DNA of 64,000 bases from Tetrapyrgos nigripes (taxonomy: Eukaryota; Basidiomycota; Agaricomycetes; Agaricales; Campanellaceae). The position numbers were made by a program, and so were the translations under genes. The stretch is from assembly GCA_013368315.1 (NCBI GenBank), contig JAACJM010000291.1, forward strand, positions 1 through 64,000, written 5' to 3'. Under the pieces are notes generated by a model that was not told where the DNA came from, made no database searches, and worked only from the letters and a program-made list of their open reading frames with translations. Positions 57,949 through 64,000 of this stretch are shown here, one piece after another. How positions within the stretch are numbered: position 1 is the first letter of the stretch; each line of letters opens with the position of its first letter.

Positions 57949-58260
57949 CGGTATGTAGACGGTATGTAGACGGTATACATTCCGCCGTTTTTTAGATGAG
58001 GAATATATGCGAAGATGAGGAATATATGCGAAAACGAAGCATATATGCGAAAGTGATGCATATATACGAAGATGAGGAATATATGCGAAGACGAAGAATA
58101 TATGCGAAGACGAGGAATATATGCGAAAGTGAGGTATATATTTGAAAAGGAAGCATATATGCAAAGGTGGAGCATACATCCAAAGATGAAGCATGTATTC
58201 TAAAGGGAGGAACATATCTGAAACCGAGGAACATATCTCAAAGTGAAGCAAATTTCTCAA
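57949..58260. repeat. Minisatellite: 11-bp x3 then 19-bp x about 14
   Basis: TAGACGGTATG occurs three times (57949-57981). From about 57995 a 19-bp unit of type GAGGAATATATGCGAAGAC repeats with growing divergence to 58260. It is open on the minus strand only because the unit lacks stops in some frames. It starts where the hAT coding sequence ends. Confidence 0.9.
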
Positions 58261-58605
58261 TAGGGCTTGCATAGGATAGCACAAGGATAGCACCAAAAGA
58301 AACCTTCCATTACAATCATCGGCACAAATACAAACTTGCAGTACACTACATACACTACACTAATAGTACTATAATCTACAGTAGACAGAGGTACAATGAC
58401 AACGGCATGATGAGCAACAGTGACAGCAAAGAACTAAAGAGCAATGACAGAAGGAACGAGAATCTATGTGAAGGAATGATCTAAGAAAGAACGGTATGAT
58501 GGTACTCGGATATGCATGGGAGTGGAGGCAATAATTAGCAATAAACAGCAAAGCAGAGCAACTAACGAGAGAAAGAGAAAGAGAGTGCACAAGTCCAATA
58601 CAAGT
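58261..58605. other. 3' region of the DUF6698 gene, nothing else seen
   Basis: CA- and TA-rich simple sequence; no gene recognised. Confidence 0.5.
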
Positions 58606-60432
58606 CTAGGCGGCAAGGGTAGCAGTAGGGGCAACAGTGTCATCGGCGGGAACAGCACCACCAGCAGCACCAGCGTCAGCTTCACCAGCAGCCGAGGCGG
58701 CGTCGTCATCCATGTCTTCATCCGAGTCGTCATCCGAGTCATCATCGGCGTCCTGGAACTCTTTCTGGAGCCTAGCCATCTCGGAGTCGGGATTGAGCGG
58801 CTGGTTTGAGCGACTGTCTCCGAAAATCTGCCTGTAGAGAATATCAGAAAAACAATCACGTCGAGATAAAGACCACGTACTTTGTCCAAAAAGAAAGCAG
58901 GGACTTGCGCCATTTTTCGGAGGAATGAACGTTGATGACGTCGAGGATATGGTAGTAGAATTCTTCGAGGTTGAATGGACCGTCCTTAGCCCGCCATGAC
59001 GCTTGGGAGCATAAGGCAAAGCGAGTCTGAAAGAAAAAGAAAAGAAACATTAGATACGAAACATAGAGAGAAAAAGACGTACTCCGGCTGCAAAGTAGGC
59101 GATGTGTTCTGGGGTTATGGACGTAATACCATGGATTGATGCGTTGCCGCCCCTTGTTGCCGTCTTGTTGCCCATGGCGGAGGTGGGGCACGTCATGATG
59201 GATTTACCGGTCTAGTAATCAGTGAGTAGGTGAGTAGAGAATAAAAGAGCGAGACGAACGCATAATAGTAGCGGTCCACGCAGGAGACCTTTGCGAAGCT
59301 TGGAGGAGTCGTAAAGTTTAACGTCGTAAAGGAATGCGGGAAGGCTGCAAGTCTCAAGCGGTATCTTGTGCTTCTTGACGTCGCGAAGAACACTGCAGAG
59401 AAAGAATAATGAGAGGATAGCATAAGCGAGGAAGAAGTGGGCTCACGCTGCAGCCTTGTCACGCCCATCCGTCTGACGATACACCACGTCCATGTATGCG
59501 TGAGGAATGAGGCAGATCCGAGTCATCGGGTGATTGACTCCACGGTCTTCTTTCTCCAGACAAGTCTGAAGGCTGGGTGCCTGGAAGTTGAAGTCGGGAA
59601 GGAGTTCGGAATTGATTTTCATTACCCAGGGAAGCCACTTGCAGATGTTGTCCTTGAGGTTGGTGGTGTCCGCATTACGAGCGGCCTTGAAGCCTTCCTT
59701 TATCTAGGCCAAGTAATTACAGTAAGTAAATAGCATATAGTGAGGCAAAACGGAAAACGCACCACTTTCTTGAAGTCGTCCACCGTCTCCGGGGAGCCAA
59801 ATTCTACGCACTCGAGCAGCTGCTCACGAAACCAGGGGTACATCTTGACGAGTTTCTGATACGTCTCGATGTTGCGGAGACGTGTCTGGATTAAGCTGTG
59901 AAAAAAACGGCGTCAGACGGGTAACAATCCAAGATAAATAAGACGCACTCTTCATCCTCATCGTCCTCTTCAGAAGCTGGTACTGGTTGCTCACCTGCAG
60001 CTTGAAGAAGCTGCTGCTTCTCGAAATCGAGACCATCGACGATGACAGCTTCCGTTGAGTCCCAAAGGCCAATACTACGGGGCCAGTTAAGACCTATCTT
60101 CTGTATTTTCCGAGCTTTCTTGTAGCTTAAAAGTGTTTCAGACGACGGAAAAAAGAACGCGGAAAAGACCCATTGGAAACTCACCTTCGACGAACAGCCG
60201 TGGCTTCCTTGCGCACCGCCCGAGAGTACTCTTCGAATTTGCGCTTTCGGGTTGCCAGTGCCTCGTCCTCAGGAGTGGTTTGAACGACAGGTTGAGCGGC
60301 GGGTTGAGCAGTGGGTTGAGCAGTGGGCTGAAGAGCGGGCGCAGCAGCTGGTGCGGGTTGCACTGGTTGTAAGACTCTGGAAGCTGGTGCTTTAGCTACC
60401 AGAGTCTTTTTCGAGGCCGGTTTGCTGGACAT
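58606..60432 (-). CDS. DUF6698-type protein, multi-exon
   Basis: Start ATG at 60430-60432 (MSSKPASKKTLVAKAPASR). Exon 1 is Ala/Pro/Gln-rich with a repeated QPTAQP word and a basic KRKFEEYSRAVRKEAT helix. A GTGAGT intron runs 60184-60126. Exon 2 includes KIGLNWPRSIGLWDSTEAV and an acidic patch. Later exons read YQKLVKMYPWFREQLLE, KAARNADTTNLKDNICKWLP, CLIPHAYMDVVYRQTDGRD, KLRKGLLRGPLLCV, NASIHGITSITPEHIAYFA, RFALCSQASWRAKDGPFNLE with FYYHILDVI, and an Asp/Glu then Ala-rich tail to the stop at 58606. The run of motifs (GLLRGPLL, IHGITSIT, RFALCS, FYYxILD) fits DUF6698, an expanded family of unknown function in mushroom fungi. Intron ends are consistent and no stop breaks it. Confidence 0.75.
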
Positions 60433-60596
60433 GGGGAAAAGCGAGATGATGGTTAGAGATAAAGAGGCGAGATGACGTTGAGGGCCGGGTCATAGGACGC
60501 GTTGTTTGTTTACGCCTTTGGTAATCAACAAACACGATATCTGCATCAGATCAGAACTTGTCCGCACTCATCAAGTCCAGGACGCCTCCAGCTCTT
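60433..60596. promoter_or_regulatory. Short divergent intergenic region
   Basis: Only 164 bp separate the start codons of two divergent genes. It must hold both promoters and 5' ends if both are expressed. No clear TATA box. Confidence 0.4.
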
Positions 60597-63500
60597 ATGC
60601 CAAAGTGCCACTGGTGTAAGAATAATTTCGACACATCTCATGGCCTCAGACGTCACCAGGGAAAATGTTCCGTGAAGGATGCGATTGAAGTTAAAATATT
60701 TCGACAGGGTCTTGGAAAACGCGCTCACGAAGAATCTGAAGAAGAAGAGTACGACGAGGGTGGCAGCAATGAAGGTGGTAGCGACGAGGGTGGCAGCTAT
60801 AAGGGTGGGGAAGAGGATCATGGTGTAGTAGATGTACAAGAGGAGGGTATAGAGGTAATTAAAAAATACATCTAATAAATTATATTCATTTTTATATGTT
60901 TCCCATTTATTTCAAAGGACGAAGGCAGTAGCAACGAGGGTGGCAGCTACGAGGGTGGGGAAGAGGATCATGGTGTAGTAGATGTACAAGAGGAGGGTGT
61001 AGAGGTAATTAAAAAATACATCTAATAAATTTCATTCATTTTGATATGTTTCCCATTTATTTCAAAGGACGACAATGAGCTTGTTGAGGAACCAGCTCAA
61101 CGCATACGCCGTAAACCTCCTGCCCGATATCAGGATTTTGTAATATCCAACCAATCCGCTATTGTCAGAGGGATTCGAAGGCCTCGTTCTCGTTCTCCAA
61201 TTCCTTCATCTATTCCTTCACAATCCCAAGAGGAACCAGAACCCTCGTCTCAGAATCTGGAGAGCTCTGATCCCATGGAGCCTGAGCTCATCTTCCGAAC
61301 AGAACCCAATGACATCGGAATATTCCATGTTTTCAAACACCGTATGCCAAGTTTGAGTCACTGGCCCAACAATTTTTCTACCATACTCCTGGACTTGCCA
61401 GATACACCTCCTATAGCAATAAGAGCTGTGCAGGATGGTCTTGGTGTTGCAGATGCAGAGGTGGCTCCTTCCCAGGACTATGGTCCGTTCGAGAACTATA
61501 CAACTTGGTCGCTCATCGACTGGGCAGGCCGTCAGCGTGATACCAGAAAAGAAGCCTTGAAGTCCTTGCAGCAAATCCTTCTAAACCCCAATTTCCTCAT
61601 CTCTGATCTCGAGAACCTCAATATAGACTGCGAGTATGAGCGTCTACGCACGTACCAGCTTCCATCTATTCAAGATGATCCTTCCTTTCTCGTCGCTTCA
61701 GATGCTTGGACAAAAGACGAGTTGCTGATACCCATGCCATGTACTGGTTGTGGTTGGACCAGTGAAGCAGATGCACCCAAATTGGTTGTGCGGAACTTTT
61801 GGCACCGAAGTATTATGGAGATCATCAAACTCATGTTCTCAGGTCCTTCCTTCTTCGAGCTTCACCTCCAAAGCTGTAAATCATTCTACATTCCTCCTGG
61901 CAGTACAACACCTCAGCGATTTTATTATGAAGCCTGTGCCTCTGATCGTGCGCTGGAGTATGAGGAGGAGGTTTACAGCAAATTACCTCCACCTCCAGAA
62001 GGCGAGGAGAATATTGAACCAGTTGTTGTTTGGATAATGGTCTGGTCAGACCAGACTCATCTTGCCCAATTTGGAACGGCCGAGCTGTGGCCTATCTATA
62101 TGACTATCGGTAATCAGCCCAAGCATTTTAGGATGAAGCGAGGTGTTCCAGCGGTTCATCATCTTGCATATATTCCTGGGGTATGTCATACCTTTACTTC
62201 TATACCTTTATGATGACTGAATAAGTGTAGCTCCCAGATATCATTCGCGAGGCCTATCATAAGGAGTATGGCAGGTATCCCACTGTGGAAGTCCTAAGGT
62301 TCCTCAAGCGCGAAATCATGCAAGCTGTTTGGATGCTCCTTCTGGACGATGAATTTCTGGATGCTTATGTGCACGGACTCAAATGGAAGTGCGCGGACAT
62401 GCTTCACCGGCGGCTGTACCCTCGGTTCTTTTCATATGGTGCGGACTATAAGGAAAGGTAAGATATTTTTTATTTCCATATTTACACTGTGTGAATGACC
62501 TCATCTAGAATACTTCTCATTTGCATCAGATTCCTTGCTAGATGCCCTTGTGCTCGCTGTAAAGTGACCAAAGGTGAAATTGCAAGGCTTGGCATGAAAT
62601 CTGATTACAAACTCCGTGAAAGCCAACGTCGAGAGGATTCTAATCGACACCAGGCCAAGATTGAGGCAGTCAGAGAGTCTATTTTTGTAAAGGGCACCTC
62701 AGTAGCAAGTACTTCTTTTGCAAACACTCTTGATGATGAATCCCTGACACCCACTCGGGTAGGTCACTAATATATTACTCTGTGAAGAAAAGTACTCACT
62801 TTGTGTTACCAGAATGCTTTTTCAGCTCGTCTTCTGGATCATGGTTTTGACCATTTTGGGATGCATCCACCAGATAGACTGCATGACTGGGGAGGAAAGA
62901 ATGAAGACATCTGCTGTGCAATCCTTGGAATTCTTGAATCCTCAAAAGATGACAGTGTTTTATACTACAATCGGCGATAAGCTATGTATTATTTGATTTA
63001 CCAAGTAGAGACTCACCTATGAGTAGCTTCCGTTGGATTCCATCATTTGGTCGCTCGGTAATCAGACGGTTCAGTGGCCAGGTCTCTGAAATGCGCAAGT
63101 TTGCTGCTCGGGACTTTGAGAATGTAACCGTTGTGAGTACAAGAAACATTTCACAAAGTCAGCTGTTAATACTTCAAAAAGTGTTCACTTCCTGTTCTTG
63201 AGGGTCTCATACCCAATCAGGTCACTGAACACATTGTTCTTGACCTTTATTTCACAATGTGTTCTTGGCAACTCCTCTCTGCATTCCGAGTACACACCGA
63301 CTCGACACTCGAGTTCTTCAGGAGTGTTACAACAGATCTCGGCAAGTGTTTGCGGAGATTTGCGAAGGAACACCAGAAGTATCAGGCTGCACAAGGGGAC
63401 TTCGAGTCAAAGATGAAGCCATTCAACAATAGTACAGTGAAGACACATAATATTGGAGATTTTGTAGGGGCTGTCAAGCGCTTTGGAACAGTGGACAGCT

Positions 63501-64000
63501 GGGACGGTAGTATTGTAAGTCCTCTTTGCACTATATTCTTTACACTCTGGGCCTAATAGTACACAGTGTGAAAACCGTCATCAAGAAGCCAAGAAGTGGT
63601 TTGACCGTACACGAAAGCAGAATCCTGATGCCGAAATACCTCAACAGGAACAACATTCCCGAGCACTGGACAACATACGGCAACGGAAGGAGTCAGCAAA
63701 AATTGCAGTACCTTCAGACGAACATGAGCATCTACCATTCATGGATCCAAAGCAGAAATATCATATGGCCACTGGGAAGAGGTTGTTCCTGGAGCTTGAC
63801 AATGTGGAAGGATGGAGCAAAACTGATGTTGCATTTGTGGTATGTTTGTATTAATTTCCTATATCAGCATTCATTCACCTTTTCAGAACTTTACCTGGAA
63901 GCTAAAGGTCCACATACTGCGCCTACTGCTTGGGGACAATTTCGGGATTCTTACTGATGACCTGGATTTGCTTTTCTTTGAAAGCAAGCGTCTTTATCGG
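60597..64000 (+). CDS. Plavaka-type transposase (runs off window)
   Basis: The first ATG at 60597 gives MPKCHWCKNNFDTSHGLRRH, a C2H2-like finger typical of Plavaka starts, then an acidic Gly-rich linker. Introns 60855-60917 and 61005-61067 join EEGIE to DEGSSNEGG and EEGVE to DDNELVEEP in frame. The long exon 61068-62170 has DYGPFENYTTWSLIDWAG, VVRNFWHRSIMEIIKLMF and VVWIMVWSDQTHLAQFGTAE with LWPIYMTIGN, hallmarks of this family of fungal cut-and-paste (CACTA-related) transposases. Later exons give VLRFLKREIMQAVWMLLLD, a CPCARC motif, NAFSARLLDHGFDHF, FRWIPSFGRSVIRRFSGQVS, and EMRKFAARDFENVT. Around 62890 the expected catalytic stretch (LLHEFELGVWK in relatives) is replaced by RLHDWGGKNEDICC, so activity is doubtful. 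Confidence 0.75.
60775..61072. repeat. 150-bp tandem duplication spanning exon and intron
   Basis: 60778-60922 repeats at 60928-61072 with only a few changes. Each unit holds coding sequence plus a complete 63-bp GTAATT...TTCAAAG intron. Confidence 0.93.

Noticed and set aside
57990..58260. CRISPR-like array
   Set aside because: The 19-bp units are contiguous, with no unique spacers, and degrade gradually. It is a minisatellite in a eukaryotic genome.
60558..60596. Upstream start for the Plavaka gene
   Set aside because: The open frame there begins at a TTG, not ATG. The first ATG at 60597 places the zinc finger at the N-terminus as in relatives.

Overview
The window looks like a transposon-rich, accessory region from a mushroom-forming basidiomycete (Agaricomycete). 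The grounds are short GT-AG introns of about 45-70 bp with CTAAC/CTAAT-type branch sites, KDZ transposase with a cysteine-cluster N-terminus, a Plavaka-type transposase, a DUF6698-type gene, a NB-ARC/TPR NOD-like receptor, and Ty1/copia and Ty3/gypsy elements. No bacterial-style gene organisation, CRISPR array or rRNA is visible. Four genes look potentially intact: the NOD-like receptor (42176-45615), an unrecognised gene with an acidic tail (52569-54411), a DUF6698 gene (58606-60432, minus) and a Plavaka transposase running off the right edge (60597-64000). The hAT transposase (12933-15812, minus) is nearly complete.

Layout. 1-5460 is a decayed copy of 44804-50494: the end of the receptor TPR array, its 3' flank, and two tandem remnants of a STE7-like MAP kinase kinase. 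6058-10795 is a defective copia element (A) joined to a gag fragment of a second copia family. 12716-19407 is a hAT element with a transposase gene plus a captured, internally deleted oxysterol-binding-protein gene. 19408-28930 is a minus-strand KDZ transposase gene split by a palindromic MITE, which is itself split by a very young copia element (B, identical-looking 377-bp LTRs, 5-bp target duplication). 29-35 kb holds decayed unrecognised genes and a second MITE. 35225-38312 is a chromodomain Ty3/gypsy remnant full of TGA stops. 38313-41229 is an inverted second copy of the hAT right arm. 41230-42165 is two kinds of tandem repeat leading into the receptor gene. 50534-52534 is an inverted third copy of the receptor TPR end, lacking the NTPase. 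55.9-57.9 kb is a truncated second hAT with a possible ubiquitin-like domain, ending in a minisatellite.

The two strongest observations are these. (1) Between the two TPR arrays that can still be read, substitutions cluster at repeat positions 2 and 5, the groove-lining ligand-contact positions of TPR proteins, while the scaffold is almost unchanged. This is what diversifying selection on a recognition surface would leave. (2) The 8-bp target duplication of the hAT element is split between two distant, oppositely oriented hAT ends (12708-12715 and 38305-38312). This implies that the 18.9-kb segment between them was flipped by recombination between inverted hAT arms. In addition, eight of nine in-frame stops in the gypsy pol are TGA where the family has arginine, so CpG deamination explains the decay of the KDZ/gypsy block.
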